Shown here piece after piece: positions 24,043 through 35,417 of a stretch of 64,000 nt of DNA. Both the position numbers and the translations under genes were made by a program. Origin of the DNA: Cryptomeria japonica (Eukaryota; Streptophyta; Pinopsida; Cupressales; Cupressaceae). The DNA lies in contig NC_081414.1 in NCBI RefSeq assembly GCF_030272615.1, positions 48,104,501-48,168,500 of the forward strand, given 5' to 3'. The notes under the pieces were generated by a model that saw nothing but the letters and a program-made list of their open reading frames with translations, made no database searches and was not told where the DNA came from. Every line of letters begins with the position of its first letter. Positions within the stretch are counted from its first letter, which is position 1.

Positions 24043-24720
24043 CTGGTCCCCAAGAATGCGAAAGGAGCTCGGAAGGACGGAGGCACGAAGTCAGGAGGCA
24101 AGAAAGAAAGAGCTCGGGGAGGTTGAATGCACAAATGAGCTTTTAAAAGTTCATTATTCATATTTATACCCCCCCTTGAACCTCATCTATACAAATGCCC
24201 TGGACAGGACCTTGGGACTCCAGGGTTCTGGGGTTCTGGGGTGAGGGAGAACAAGAAAGAAAACAAGGATCAACCTTGAGAGTCCAGGTTTTGGAGTTCT
24301 AGGGTTGATTAATGAAAACAAGAAAATGAACAATCAACCTCTGGACTTTGGGGCTTCGGAGTTGATTAAAAAAAACACGACATACCTCAGGACTCTGAAG
24401 TTTCGAGTCAGACAGCACACAATGTACCTAGGGACTTCGGGAATCCGGAGTTCCAAGGTAGACAACACAAAATGCAAAACACAAGATAATGCACCACTTA
24501 GGGACTCCGGGGCTCTAGGGTTCCAAGGTAGGTGCACTAACAAGCACAAAGAGACCAACCTCGGGAGTTCGGGGTTTTGGGGTATCAAGGTGGACAAAGC
24601 AAAGAAAACAAAAAGGAAAGAGACCTCGGGACTCTGGAACTTCAGGGTTCTGAGGTGAAAGAAGCAAAAACCAAAAGAAACAAAGCAACATAAAGCAAAA
24701 AAGGGGACCCATATTTTCAA
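23630..24720. repeat. Quasi-palindrome cluster, copy 2
   Basis: About a dozen copies of the GGAACTCCGGGGTTCC-type motif, matching the cluster at 1790-3005. Examples are near 23635, 23690, 23725, 23840, 24210, 24390, 24430, 24495, 24565 and 24630. Confidence 0.7.
24161..24168 (-). promoter_or_regulatory. TATA box (TATAAATA) for family 1 copy 2
   Basis: Same sequence and context as the box at 2501-2508. Confidence 0.5.
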
Positions 24721-24761
24721 CACAAGGAAATTAATGGGGGTTAGGTATGTAGGGCATAATA

Positions 24762-25323
24762 GGTACACTATTGTCAAATCTATTCAACTCAAAAGCAGTC
24801 AACTTTCCTATCAATGAATCAACTGTAACTTTATCTTTGCTGACTAACCTCAATTCTTGGATAGCAGATACTCTAATAGCATAAGCAGGCAATAAGGTTC
24901 TTAGCATTTTACTTACCATCATGTCTTCTATTATGGTTCCTCCAACACTTTTGATTCCTCCAACTAATTATTTTATTCTTTGTCCATAGTGGGTGATGTT
25001 CTCACCTTCCATCATCTTCATGTCATCAAACTTGACTCTTAGGCTTTCTTCGTTGGCTTTTTGCACATGCTCATCTTCACCATAAATCAAATTCAACTTT
25101 TCCCAAACTTCATAAGCGGTTTCTAAACCATGAACATGAATATATTCAAAATCAAAAAGTGTACTTACAATGGCTTCCAATGCTTGAATATTCTCCTACT
25201 GTTCCTTAAGCTGATCACATGCTCCCAGAACTATGGCCCCGTACCTTTGATGTAGATCTTCATTCTATCTCTCTAGATTTTGTAGTTATCCTTGGTGAAC
25301 TTAGGACCCTCCTTCTTCATCAT
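24762..25323 (-). pseudogene. copia1 gag fragment (UBN2-type)
   Basis: Gag-like capsid protein of copia elements. It starts at the ATG pair at 25323/25320 (MMKKEGPKF). It shows RDRMKIYIKG, then AYEVWEKLNLIYGEDEHVQKA, VKFDDMKMMEGENITHYGQRI, SKMLRTLLPAYAIRVSAIQ and GKLTAFELNRFD, all matched in copia2 gag at 52134-52817. The KIW tryptophan is TAG (TGG to TAG) and a Gln near residue 30 is also TAG. A frameshift lies near 25190. The last residues before 24762 run into foreign sequence. Confidence 0.85.
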
Positions 25324-25373
25324 CTCAGATCTTTACCTCAAGCAATTAAGCTTTTGCACAAAGAGGACCTAGT

Positions 25374-25385
25374 GCTCTGATACCA
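25374..25385 (-). other. Primer binding site of copia1 (initiator tRNA-Met type)
   Basis: Minus-strand TGGTATCAGAGC, the standard plant copia site complementary to the 3' end of initiator tRNA-Met. It lies two bases from the LTR end AACA. Confidence 0.9.
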
Positions 25386-25387
25386 AT

Positions 25388-26832
25388 TGTTATTATAAGG
25401 ATCCGATAACTACTAAGAGGGGGGGGGGTGAATCAGTAGTTAAACAACTTAGATAATACTTCAAAAACCAGTACCGGTAACTACTCAAACAGTCCTTTAA
25501 ACTGATTTATCAAACCATTCACTTAAGTGTTCATCAATATGCAAATAAAGTAATGATATCAAATCCACATATCAATAATGCATCACCACATGAACACATA
25601 GATTTTTCATGTGGAAAACCAAATGGGAAAAACTACTGTGGGAATTAGCACCCACAAAATATTTGCACTCTTTCTAAATGCGCTCAGTTAAAGGCCTAGC
25701 TCGATTCGGAGCTTTACAATATGCCCGGTTAAGGGATTTTACCTTAGCCCTGTGAGGACCTCTACCCTGTTAACAGTAACCTTGTTAGAGGATTTTAAAC
25801 TCAAGCTAATTAGCCACCTGATGAAGGGATTTTACAAATAAGATTTGTTAAAGTCTACCTGGTTAAGGGATTTCAAACTACTGTAACTGTTAGGGAACAG
25901 CAGGGCAAATGATCTGACTACAATACTTCCGTTCTTTCTAGTACATATCCATTTTAGCTCAATCTCTACTACACACATGTAGACACTTCAATCTGGTTCA
26001 ACACACTCTTCTTCTCAAATCACTGACACAAAATATCTTCTCAAACTTGACCTAAATATACTTTTCAACTAGGTCAGTTTTATAACCCTAACTACATTCA
26101 AAATACAATAAATTTACATTACAGATCATTACAAAAATTTTTAAGACAATTTCCACCATTGAATGATCACCGCTCATCATCGCACATTGATTTGATAAGT
26201 AATCAAACCCTTGTCACATTCTGCTAAGCACTTTGTTGTTTCCCAATAAATCTGATCCTTGTACATGCTCAAACACAATCTTATCACCACACACAATTTC
26301 TGACACACCATCACTAAGTTATGAACATGATAAGATCCACCGCCAAACCATAAATCATTACCGGTCAAAAGATCTGTTATCGCTATACATTCTTCTTCAT
26401 AGAGTTTATGACAGTCAATTATAACTCACTCAATACACTGAATTTTTTGATGTGGTGTGGAACATAGATGCATGTTCCTATCTTCAACACTTCTGTAAAA
26501 CCGCAACACCTAACTCCTCACCAATCATCCATACTGGTTTCTTGATCATCACTTTGTTCCTTCTTACCTTTCTATAAACCGGTTCTACTACCGGTTAGGC
26601 TTTACCGGTAGGCCTAGATGACTTAGATGACTCAACAAACATGGTTGTCATCAATGACAACACAAATAAAGTCATCAAACAACTTACAACTATATCATCA
26701 TCATCTAGTCAACAATCTCCATCAACTTTACTAGTTATGCCAACAATAACTTTACCGGTCATCTTCTCATCTCATCAACTTCTCCATATGCCAATAATCT
26801 CTCCATCATTATCTTCATCATATATGCCAACA
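25388..26832 (-). repeat. copia1 5' LTR
   Basis: About 1.45 kb, starting TGTTGGCAT and ending TAATAACA on the minus strand, close in length to the 1.47 kb LTRs of copia2. It shares with them the opening TGTTGGCAT, a GTGTTGTCATTGATG block, ACCGGT motifs, a cluster of CCTGTTAAGGGATTT-type motifs (25700-25880) and a C/G-rich run before the end. A TATA box (TATAAAAC, 26077-26084, minus) lies about 0.7 kb from the 3' end. The outer border is set by the TGTTGGCAT match only. Confidence 0.75.
26077..26084 (-). promoter_or_regulatory. TATA box in the copia1 LTR
   Basis: The minus strand reads GGGTTATAAAACTGACC. It is the best TATA match in this LTR and has sensible spacing for the U3/R border. Confidence 0.45.
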
Positions 26833-27009
26833 ACATGCCAATATACAAACTCGTCACCCACCATTTTTTATCACCTTCCTTTCCTTTGGTGTCAATTGGG
26901 TTTGGAACCCCACTAGACACCACTTGGTTATTTTGACTGTCATGTTTTAGGTGTTAGTCAGGGTTGTATTTTTTACTTACAACATTTTGGTCCCTTTAGA
27001 TGTAAATAG

Positions 27010-27270
27010 GGGTTACAACCCTAATTCACACCATATATTTATTTTTCCTATATAAAGTGTAGATCGGAGATATAAACCTGATATGCACCTTTGGTTTTTC
27101 CTTTTCTTTCCTAGGTGTAGATCGGGGATATAAATCCGATATACACCTGAGTTGATTTTTGCTATCCCTAAAGTAAAAATCAGACTTATAAGTATGATAT
27201 ACACTTGTTATTGATTTTCCACTTAATTAAATGCAAATTAGACTTGTAAGTCCAATTTGCCCCTAATTCA
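27010..27270. repeat. Five quasi-palindromic ~32 bp motifs upstream of family 2
   Basis: Units near 27010, 27057, 27115, 27173 and 27228 follow the pattern GTGTAGATCGGGGATATAA, then ATCCGATATACACC, spaced about 55 bases apart. Each is close to an inverted repeat of itself. The same motif type recurs at 61640-62495. Confidence 0.7.
27049..27057 (+). promoter_or_regulatory. TATA box (TATATAAAG) upstream of family 2
   Basis: It lies among the palindromes, about 350 bases before the ATG at 27405. This repeats the family 1 layout of TATA box, palindromes, splice acceptor and ATG. Confidence 0.4.
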
Positions 27271-27376
27271 TACACTTACGAATTGGTGGTTTTGACCAAT
27301 TTGTGGTTGATCAATGGTATTTGTTTTATCAAATGAGATTCCTATGGAGGCTAATTATCTAAATGTGGTGATAAAC

Positions 27377-27390
27377 TTTTCATGTTGCAG
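27377..27390 (+). other. Candidate 3' splice site just upstream of the family 2 start
   Basis: CTTTTCATGTTGCAG ends at 27390, 14 bases before the ATG at 27405. Position and form match the acceptor before family 1 (TTGCAG 15 bases before ATG). No confident donor was found; ATG/GTATTTG near 27317 is one option. Confidence 0.35.
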
Positions 27391-27404
27391 TGTACTTATT
27401 GTAA

Positions 27405-30400
27405 ATGAAAGAGCCCTCACCTAGTAAGAGATCAATGAAGTTCAAGAAACAAGAGATCCATCCAATTTTTCCTCCTTCGTCTGCACCATCTAATATTGAT
27501 AATATAAGAGATACAGATATTGGTCATGTGGATCTCATTGAAATTTTGAAAAGAGTCAAAGAGCCGCTGCTATCTTACAAAATGGAGCCCAGCATCAAGA
27601 ATGGAATTCATCTAGTGTGACCTTTCCTATGTCAGCATAGAATCCAGAATTTGTGTTAGCTCTTGCTAACAAGTATGGCCCTACAACCAAATCAGTGAAG
27701 GATACAGATGGAAAGAAGATGCTCATTAAGATTGATGAGGACTTCTTTGATACAATTTTCAAGTGTCCACCCATAGAGAAATATGCCAATATTGATACGC
27801 GGTTAACTGTGACCTACTTTGACAACAATTCAGATAAGTGTAGGGGGAATATGAATGATAATTGGTTAAAAACACCTAGGCCTACAATTGCAAGGTGGCC
27901 AGAGACTCTCCCTCATAGTGATTTCATTGAGGAGGTCAACAATGTCATTACTCTTCTCAGCAGGGTGAAAGGTCTCCTCACTTCCAACACTTACCACGAG
28001 TGGATGTATCAGTATATTCACATTATCAAGAAAAATAAGAAACAAATCTTCTAAGGCAAGCAGATTGTGGATGCTTTGTGTGAGAAGTTGATTAAGGTTC
28101 TCACCGCATTGAAGTTTTATAAGACTTCTTATCTTGTCTATTTAGCCACCTCAATGAGGCATATTCTAGGTTTATCTACCACAGGTGACAAGAGTCAGGT
28201 TCTTGTTTACAAGTAATTCACTCAATTGACTCTCAAGGATATTTTGCGCCTTTTCAGGAGGGTTAATGATGCCTTCTTTTCTCATTACTTGTGTTTATTT
28301 GATAAATATTTTCAAAATGAGAGATTGTTAGATAAGGCTTGGAAGGTGGTGAGTGAATATGGTTGTATTTTCTTATAGTTCCTCACATTTATATATATTA
28401 GGATTGGATGATTTGATGGAGAACCCTTCATGCTTCCAAGTTATCTATCAAATAATATTATTTGATTGGAGATGGCTCGCAAAATGATATCAATCCATGA
28501 GCGTCAATCTAGAGCTCATAAGACAGGTATCAATTTCTCCATCGCCATAGGGAGATATTCCATCAACTCCATCTACAAGGCTCATGCCATGGAGGAGGAG
28601 ATGAGGAGAGTGACCATGAGATTCTTCAAGGCCAAAAAATATTTTGATTATACGGGCATGAAGAATAAAATCAAGAAGAGTTACACTCATGTCCATCGAA
28701 TTGAAGATGTAAGGATTGATTGCAGAACCGAAGATGACATCTGAAGACTTGATTACTGTTGTCTGAGAGTAGAACAAATTGAGAATTTTGATCTTGTTGA
28801 TGTTCCTAAGGATCTTGAAGAGGATGGAGACATACTAGATTCTATGTATGAAAATAACAAAGTTTTGAGATCGTCTTTGCCTCTTATTCAATGGTCCCAA
28901 AAGGAGAATACTTCAATAAGGGTTAGATTCTAGAATATCCTTGCTAATACTAATGTGTGGTTGAATATGCATGGTGTTTAGTTGAAGCCTTTCTAGACCA
29001 GATCTGAGGATGACACCGTAGGACCCGTCGGAAAGAATTTTGAACTCAGGACCAAGAATAGACATGATCCTATGGCTCCTAAAGGTACAAAATTCAAATT
29101 TACTATTAGAAAAGGTAAGAGTCAATGTGAGTCTTCAACTCAAGAATCTCAATCTCATGAAGAGGTTGATGAGGGAGAAGAAGAAGACAATGAAGATAAA
29201 GAATAGGAAGAGCATGAACTTGAAAATGAGAAGGAATAAGAAGAAGGAGAGTTTGATGAGGAGGGATTACCTACAATCCCAAGTACTTCCCAGTCTCAAG
29301 AGACACAAGAAGGTTTTCCTCCTACATCGTGTGATATCAAAGGTGCTACTTCAGTCTTAGTTAAAAATATTATTCCTTTAGGTTCCACTGTGTCATTTTC
29401 TTCACAAGCTCCTAAAATTCATGTTATTCCTTCCACTTTCACAAGCGAATATACCCTTGAAACACCTGATGACAACCTTGATACTATTTTCCTTTCCAAT
29501 TTCTTTGAGGTTACTTCTTCCATGTCGGAAAATTTTGATAAATTCATGTCAGAAACCCATGTTCTTCCTTAGGTTTCTATTGATTGAAATTCCCTGCCAT
29601 TGTTACCTCAACTCACATATTGTTACTACAAGTGTTCAGTATTAGGAGTTGGAAACACAAGTGCTAACTACGTAAGTGGATGATGACACATATTTGCCAC
29701 CACGGCTAGTGTCTAACACTCCTAAAAGAAAGAAACAAGCCATCTATCCAAATGACTTTAATTTTAGCCAATAGGTGCTTGTTAAGCCCAAGGGTACAAA
29801 GAAGGCCAAGACTTTGTCCAAATTGAGAATAGATCAATCAAAGAACAAGTATGTGGAAATGGCAATTCCTCCTCTAGACACAGACTTAGATAAAGTGCAA
29901 CCTACTGATTATGTCATTAATAGAATTGATTTGGGAAAGAAAACACATGAGGGTATAATTGAGGATGCTCTAACTTCTTTCCAGCATCTTGTGGCAATGT
30001 TCAATGAAGAGAAAGTCAAGAAAGATAAGTTGAAAAAATAGGTTGATCAGCTCACAAAAGTCCTAATCAAGATTACCAAATCATCAAAGGTAGTTGAACC
30101 AGTCACTTCTTCAGTGGATGAATAAATTGTTAAACAAGATGGAAAAGTCAATTCTCATGGAAGAAAAATTGGTGAATGGATGGATGGATAGATTGTTGAG
30201 CCAAGGAACTCATCTTCTATGTTCAACAGTTACTATTGTGAACAACTTGGAGGAGGTAAAAATTGAAATTGATAAAACTTTGATTTTTTTTTAAATGAAT
30301 TGGAAGCACATGATAATGACTTTGACTCTTTGAAGTTGGAGGATTTCCAATTGGATGTTCTAGTTGACAATGGAGTGCTCCCTTCAAGGGATATGTATAT

Positions 30401-30798
30401 TGAGCAAAGATAAATACTAGAACATCAAATGAACACAATAGAGGTGCTTATCAAAAATTTGAGGAAAACACAAAAATAATGTAATGCTAAAGTGAAAGAC
30501 ATCATTGAGAAGATATCAACTCTTCCTTGCACTTTCCTTAATGAGAACCAGAAGCCCCTTCATGAGGATATTATTGTCAAATAATTTAGTGTGCTAATTG
30601 GTGAAGAGGTTTACAAGCAATCTTTCTCATTATTCTTAATTGATAAGTTGATCAACATCCAAGTAAATCTGAATCACCCGGGTCAAGGTCATCATGAGTC
30701 ACACCAAAGGACCTGATCAGGAATAGATGAAAGTAGTTCTACAAAAAATTGAGGAATTCATGAAGCATGATCAAAATGGAGTGTCTGGTGACACTTAG
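27405..30798 (+). pseudogene. Large unrecognised retroelement-associated protein, family 2
   Basis: About 1,100 residues, broken by stops and frame changes, from the ATG at 27405 to a TAG at 30796-30798. Function not recognised. It is homologous to family 1: DTDIGHVDLIEI against DTKIGHIEIEDI, EFVLALANKYGP against EFIMTIAQFYDP, NDNWLK against NENWLE, YHEWMYQYI against FHPWMFQFM, TSYLVYLATSMRHILGL against TSYVIWVAIRAGKFLGL, RVNDAFF against RINDAFL. Clean stretches are 27405-27620, 27653-28054, 28466-28744 and 29775-30041. The middle (29150-29350) is a Glu/Lys-rich linker; the last third (29900-30798) is Lys/Glu/Leu-rich and coiled-coil like. No polymerase domain is present. The leader carries a TATA box, palindromes and a splice acceptor. 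Confidence 0.6.
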
Positions 30799-31473
30799 TA
30801 TTTTTCATAGTAGATGAATTTTTGAATAAGACTTTGACACCTCAAGTGTCATTTTGAATTTAGTTGTTGCACTTAGGCAATGCATGAGTCCGAAGTCAAT
30901 TAGGACTATTCTTTGAATTAGTCATAATTTTTCCTAGTTTTTCTCATCGCACCTCTCCTATATATATGAGGTTGCTTATTATAATTTCTATCTAGAATAT
31001 TTAATATATATGTTGAAACACTGCCAAGGTAAAGAGAAAAAAAGTGAGACTTTGTATTCCTTTTGTGATTTTACAAACTTGATGAAATAAGAAGAAAGAT
31101 TTGGCATCTAAACTTTGTGTTGGATTCATTTGTGGTTTATGGTGAGAGTGTTCTTATGTCATTTTCATTATAAATTATTATTTTTCTCAAGTGAAGGTGT
31201 TGTTCAGAGAATATTGTTTTTGATTAAGGCAAAAACTATTTTTGAAGGGACCCAAAACCCTTTAACAATAAAGCACAGAGTAGTCCAGACTTAACAAGGC
31301 ATTAAGCCAAAAAGACCATAAAATCCAAACAACCCCATTCAAAATCATTAAGCCTCAATACAATGAAGGGGAATATGCTAAACAAACCAAAATAACAACC
31401 AGAAACCAATAGAAAAAATCAGACAACAAAAAGACTAGCAGAACTAGAACCGAGGGACAACAAAACACCAACA
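30799..31473. other. Non-coding stretch between two convergent pseudogenes
   Basis: AT-rich, with a TATATATA at about 30960 and no coding signal. Family 2 ends on its left and family 3 on its right, tail to tail. It probably contains the 3' ends of both units. Confidence 0.4.
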
Positions 31474-32919
31474 CTAGTCCAACAGTTTCATTGACTGTGC
31501 CATCTCTTTTTCAATCTCAATCATAGTGTCAGTGATCTTCTTAAGCTTCTTAAAGTCAGGAGGAGGTCCCACTGGCTTTCTCTTCAGGGTGCCTCTAGTC
31601 CTTTTGCTAGGGCTAGGGAGATATTATGATCATTATTTATGTCCACATCTACCACATCTTTTAGTTGGAGCTACTCTTCAAGACTGCTAATCATATTCTT
31701 GAAACTTTCCACTGTGGCACCAATTACACCATTACTAGTTTTAACAAATTTGATGGATTCCTTTATTTTTGCAATTTTCTCTTCCTGAGTTGCCATCCTA
31801 ACTTCATAGTCTTTTTTGAAATTATCAAAATCCTCCATAGTAGTCTTAAGGAAATTGATGAAAAAGGTCATCTCCTTCTCAAACTAGGGGCTATTCTCAT
31901 CAAATACTTGCACTTTATCCATTTGCTTAACCTTTTCTTTAACAACCTCCAAGTTATTGTTGTCAGCTCTTTGTTTCAGATAGATATCTTTGATCTCATG
32001 CAAAATACACTTGAAGATTTTAAAAGTATCCACCACCCCATCTCTGGCTAAGGCCAGGATATTGATAACAGACTCCTTCTCGGAACTAAGAAAATGTGAG
32101 GAAGGTTCAAGGGTATTTGGAAAGGGCAGACGACTCTCAAAATTTTGGTCAGGAGGGGATTCATTAGAAGTAGAAGGGGAGAGAATCTTGCCCTATCTCA
32201 AAGGGTTATCAACCAAAATACCAACATACAATTCCCAAGTGAAGATTCCAGACAGGGGGAGGGGAGTTGGAGCTACGATGTTTTTTAGATTTAGGGCTTT
32301 TAACATCAATGTCTTTACCCTTATATTTAGGGGGGGAAACAGAAGGAGAAAAATTGTCATCATCAGTATCAATATTGTAATCATCCTTCAAGGACTAAGA
32401 ATCATCTGAGTCAATATTAACCTTAGGGGGGAGGAAGACACAGGTGGCAGAGATTTAACATGTTCAAAAATAAGAAGGATTAAACCTTCATTCAAGATAG
32501 GGTATTTGACAAGATCCTTCTTATGTTCAACAAGACTAGCATTCAGCGAGGATGCAATGAAGAAGGAAAACTATATTCTCACCTTGTGTCAAAAGTGGTT
32601 GAGGAGCACAAAGTGGTAAGAAAAGGCTCTAGTCTACCGTCCATCAAGAGTGACATACTCCATAAGCATCTTCAAGACATCGGCCCAAATAGTCTTTATC
32701 TTTGCAGTGTTATAGCTAGTAGTCCCATCTCTCACCAAGTCTTTCTTCTCCTTCTCCTCTTTCAGAAAAAGCTTAACCGCCTTCTTAGATAATGTTATAT
32801 CTTTATAAAACTTTGCCCCATCAATTGAGTGAGCAGTAACTTCAACAATGAGATCCTCATTAACAACAATTTCCCTTCCAAAAAGGGTAACTGACCCCTT
32901 ATTGTAATTTTCGACAAAA
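31474..32919 (-). pseudogene. Large unrecognised protein, family 3, main part (split by element A)
   Basis: Read from 32919 to a TAG at 31474-31476. The upstream part begins FVENYNKGSVTLFGREIVV and continues EDLIVEVTAHSIDGAKFYK, AVKLFLKEEK, WADVLKMLMEYVTLDGR. After a frameshift near 32640 it continues TRAFSYHFVLLNHF. An Asp/Ser-rich linker follows (32209-32391), then a coiled-coil-like C-terminal region (31671-31871, MEDFDNFKKDYEVRMATQEE), ending EKEMAQSMKLLD. The layout matches families 1 and 2: globular N-terminal region, acidic linker, coiled-coil tail. The N-terminal codons lie beyond element A at 59629-59892. With one copy of the target duplication removed, the reading frame runs straight across the insertion site. 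Confidence 0.6.
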
Positions 32920-34531
32920 TGGTGCAGGAGCACCTAGAAGACAAAAGAACTCAATGAAGCCATTAAAGACCTTGGAAGGTCATGTGAGTGAAAAAATAAT
33001 CAACTATGATGTATTGAGGCCCATTATGGCCTTTAATGATGAAAAATGTAATAAGTTTTTAATTTGTCCTAAAGGTCCTGGTAAGGACCTTAGGACCAAC
33101 ATAAAGATGTAAGAGGAGTTTGTGGTTTAGAGAGTCTAGAAAGGTTTAGGAAAGTTTAATAAGTCATTCCATAACCTTAAGTGTCAGTAGTTTAGGAATT
33201 TTACTAAATAATGTCATGGTTGCATACTTGACAAATTTCAATATTTGAAAGGCAACGACTAGGTAGTTTTGGTGGGAATTAGTCTCATTGTGTTTTAAAC
33301 TTTGACAAATCCTCATAACCGATCAAAGGTGGTTGAAGCACTTAAGGGGAGCCTATATATGTCTAGAATATGGCATTCTATACGAGAGAGATCTAGGTGT
33401 ATGGACTAAGACAACAACTTTGCAATAAAGACCAAATTCTTCTATTTTATTGTTATTTTTGCATGATCAATATAGAATACTAATAGGATATTACTTTCTA
33501 ATGATTTGAGAGTGTTTGTAACCTTCCATTTATCAGTTGGATGCATTGAAGTTTCAGTTCTTTCCCAATTTTCAATTCTTGGCTGACTGTCATAACATTT
33601 TGACTCGTTTTAGATCAAAAATAGTGATTTTCTAACATGGAGTGGGAATTCCATGATTGAATCAGGCCTATGAATCATAGGATGTCTTAATTAAACATGT
33701 AAAATTATGTTCTAACCCAATAATGTGCAGATAAGGTTGAAAGAAGGGTGATCACCGTGGAAAAATAGTGAAAATGCATTGAAATTGTTTGCTAAGGAGT
33801 AGAAGCAGCAAATCCGACTTAAGGAGGAGTATATTTTATGAATTGAAGTGTTAAGGTATGTCCAAGATAAAGTTAATCCATCATCAGTTGGGTGGAATAG
33901 TGTTTGGAAGATGGATATGTGCGAAACCCTACTTTTAAGGGTTTGAGGAAGGCTAAATTAGGGATCTTGCACCTAGGGAGGTCAAACCTTGAAAACAATT
34001 GTATATTCCCTGATTTTGCACCATATATAATGACTTTCGAAAGTTTTGGAGTCAAGGAGATAAGGAATCACATACCTCCTTTGTAAATTTACCATTTTGG
34101 GGGTCTCAAAACAGTGCACATTTGCGGGACAACATATACTTTCCAAAATAACCTCCTACAAGTTTTTGATATGTCAAAGTAGAGCCAAAAGGGTTTCAGA
34201 ACATATGATTTATTTTTTTAGTTCTTCGGAAATTTTGGGAGAACAAAATTGATTTCCTTTGCTGGAGGGCTAATTGGATAAATAAGCCTAGAAGACTAAA
34301 AGGAGGGTTTTGCACATAGACAAGTTATTGGAACCACAAAACTAGTTGAAACACCTTATTTGGGGGTTGTACAAGCATTCCATACCTTTGGAATCATTTG
34401 GAGAAGTGTTGGTTTGCATTTGACCTATCTAAGCCATTTGGGTGCTAGTAGGCCTAGGGGTTTGAACCTTGTATTTCCCTTATAAATATTAGAGGCTCAT
34501 TTAAAATCATTTATCACACCCTTCCTCTACA
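32920..34531 (+). repeat. Element A 5' LTR
   Basis: 1,612 bp, TGGTGCAGGAG...CCTCTACA. It aligns with 58095-59628 along its length, apart from a few indels (for example an insertion around 33055-33095 and extra bases near 33680-33735). A probable PBS, TGGTTTCAGAAC at 34537, lies 5 bases past the end and resembles TGGTATCAGAGC with two changes. Confidence 0.9.
34481..34488 (+). promoter_or_regulatory. TATA box (TATAAATA) near the end of the element A 5' LTR
   Basis: Reads CCCTTATAAATATTAG and is kept in the 3' LTR at 59578-59585. It lies only about 50 bases before the LTR end, which leaves almost no room for R and U5. Confidence 0.5.
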
Positions 34532-34592
34532 TTAGGTGGTTTCAGAACTTTAGTTAGTAGATCTTTAAGGAGGAAAACCAACAAACTAGAAC

Positions 34593-35417
34593 ATGGCACC
34601 TAAAAACCAAATGGCAAGGAGATTGAAGCGTTGAAAGCAGCCCTAGAACAGAAGGAAAGAGAGAATAGAGAGTTAGAGGCAACCAAGGAAAGGGAAGAAA
34701 TATATATGATGAGGGAGAGACTTCAATTGTTAGGAAGGATAAAATCCTTAGAGAAAGAAAGAAGAGACCCTAGGGGAGAAGAGAATCATGAAGAAAATAA
34801 TGAAGGAGAAGACCAAGCACATGGGAGACATAGGGATGAAGAAGACCCTGAGGAGAGGAGATTCATAAGGTTGATTAAGGAAGTACAAGGTATTGTTATA
34901 AAGACACAAGTTGATTTGCCAATCTACCAAGGCAAGATGGAGAGTGAAGAAATGCTTGGTTGAATAGGGCACTTGAGAACTATTTTGATCTAGAGGATGT
35001 AGATGGAGACAAGAAGGTGAAAATAGCAAAAGAAAGGCTAAGAGGAAAAACCCTTAAATGGTGGACAAGTATTCAAAATGAGAGAGAGGATAGGGGATTG
35101 AATAAAATCTCAGATTGGGAGAGGATGAAGACTATGGTGAGTAGTCAATTTTTGCCATCAGACTTGGCAATCCAGATAAAGATGAGGAGGAACAACTTGA
35201 GAGAAAGGGACTTAGATATAATGTCCTATACTGAATAATTTCACACCTTGAGCATTAGGGGAGGAGAAGAAGATGAAGATGAGAAGGTGGCCAGATACAT
35301 CAAGGGCCTCAAGTACAATATTCAGGATGAGATAGGGTTGAATATGCCAAGAACCCTTGGAGAATGTTTTCAGTTAGTAGTAAGAGTAGAAGAGAAGTTG
35401 AAAAGGAAGAATGAAAG
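34593..35417 (+). pseudogene. Element A gag, N-terminal and capsid part
   Basis: Likely start at the ATG at 34593 (MAPKNQMARRLKR), with a stop and frame change near 34632. A Glu/Arg-rich coiled coil follows (34631-34860), then the capsid region: VDLPIYQGKMESEEM, NYFDLEDV, LRGKTLKWWTSIQNE, SDWERMKTMVSSQFLP, VARYIKGLKYNIQDEIGL and LGECFQLVVRVEEKL. These are typical retrotransposon gag blocks. In-frame stops include a TGA near 34961 and a TAA near 35236. Element B splits the gene at 35417; the reading resumes at 49553. Confidence 0.85.

Larger units (their letters stand above)
24762..26832 (-). mobile_element. Truncated Ty1/copia element (copia1): 5' LTR, PBS, partial gag
   Basis: On the minus strand: LTR 26832-25388, a two-base AT spacer, PBS TGGTATCAGAGC, then gag to about 24762, where the sequence switches abruptly to the family 1 unit. 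Everything after mid-gag (protease, integrase, RT, RNase H, 3' LTR) is absent. LTR ends, PBS and gag resemble copia2 (50593-57897), so the two are related families. Confidence 0.8.
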
